Source: Smithella sp. D17 (lineage in GTDB: Bacteria; Desulfobacterota; Syntrophia; Syntrophales; Smithellaceae). Taken from it: a stretch of 11,873 nucleotides of DNA. The stretch lies in assembly GCA_000753945.1 (NCBI GenBank), contig JQOA01000258.1, forward strand, positions 1 through 11,873. The letters are read 5' to 3'. How positions within the stretch are numbered: position 1 is the stretch's first letter; each line of letters begins with the position of its first letter. The notes beneath the pieces are model-generated. The model did no database searches, had not been told where the DNA came from, and saw only the letters and a program-made list of their open reading frames with translations. Position numbers and translations under genes: made by a program. Of the stretch, positions 11,603 to 11,873 are shown piece by piece.

Positions 11603-11873
11603 TTAACGAGTCGCCATAGTAACTATCTGCTGATCAAAATAATTACAGGACATTCCGGCATCAACCACAATACCGGTGGCATTAATACCGCTGGAGACCG
11701 GCGAAAGAAGGAATATCAGGGTGTTCGCGACTTCTTCTGTTTTGAGTGCCGCTCTCCGGAGAGTCAATTGTTCGGCAAAAAGATAATTATTAACATATCC
11801 CGGAATGCCGGCAGAAGCGGAAGTTTTCAATGGTCCCGCGCAGACCGCGTTAACCCTGACTTTGGATATTTCC
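11603..11873 (-). CDS. fabI: Enoyl-[acyl-carrier-protein] reductase FabI, C-terminal part
   Basis: The frame is open to the right edge and encodes the last ~89 residues. VRVNAVCAGPLKTSASAGI matches the FabI strand and substrate loop (in E. coli VRVNAISAGPIRTLAASGI, as recalled). It is followed by a helix with LRRAALKTEEVANTLIFLL, then SPVSSGINATGIVVDAGMS and a tail containing NYFDQQI. The VDAG in place of VDGG and the NYFD tail recall FabI from deltaproteobacteria and relatives. FabI performs the NADH-dependent last reduction of each fatty-acid elongation cycle in the cytoplasm. The Rossmann N-terminus and the catalytic Tyr-x6-Lys lie outside the window. A TTG at 11830 is only an internal leucine, not a start. 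Confidence 0.9.
   Translation of the reverse strand, partial: EISKVRVNAVCAGPLKTSASAGIPGYVNNYLFAEQLTLRRAALKTEEVANTLIFLLSPVSSGINATGIVVDAGMSCNYFDQQIVTMATR

Noticed and set aside
11603..11830. A complete 75-residue small protein starting at TTG 11830
   Set aside because: The frame continues upstream to the window edge with conserved FabI sequence, so this is the internal part of a partial fabI.

Overview
The window looks like a chromosomal segment of a Gram-negative bacterium of moderate to low GC. A deltaproteobacterial (Desulfobacterota) relative fits best. This is an inference from gene content: a lipobox lipoprotein and a zf-HC2/ECF sigma pair, a FabI-type enoyl-ACP reductase ending in an NYFD-type tail, an LsrG-like monooxygenase next to an iron-dependent alcohol dehydrogenase, and sigma-E-like promoters. 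No rRNA, tRNA, CRISPR array, transposase or integrase was seen.

Layout. 1-452 (minus) is the membrane-embedded start of a probable diguanylate cyclase that runs off the left edge. 546-1009 (minus) is a cold-shock protein gene with a sigma70-like promoter, a ~160-nt leader carrying a terminator-like hairpin, and its own terminator. 1153-2718 (minus) is a two-gene unit of a PAQR/hemolysin III membrane protein followed by an alpha/beta hydrolase, which ends at a run of ten C. 2948-4474 (plus) is an overlapping pair, an LsrG-like monooxygenase and an iron-type alcohol dehydrogenase. 4562-5336 holds a shortened DUF1284-type protein (minus) and a lipocalin-like protein (plus).

5365-6223 and 8957-10020 are two zones of small, broken or frameshifted genes: a zinc-ribbon gene whose membrane half lies in the -1 frame after a run of seven A, an orphan CopG-type antitoxin-like ORF, gene tails without starts, a broken two-helix membrane protein and a broken TPR gene. 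Between these zones sits an intact ECF sigma/anti-sigma operon (6307-7877, minus), divergent from a secreted protein gene (8098-8898, plus). That gene has an almost ideal sigma-E-type promoter (GGAACTT, 17 nt, TCTAA), and the same spacing occurs on the other strand at the start of the sigma gene. The simplest reading is an envelope-stress module in which the sigma factor drives the divergent gene and perhaps itself.

10082-11511 (plus) is a two-gene envelope operon behind a perfect consensus TTGACA-N17-TATAAT promoter: a glycine-zipper lipoprotein and an exported His/Tyr-rich protein that share a split two-cysteine module. A long hairpin separates it from the convergent C-terminal part of fabI, which runs off the right edge.
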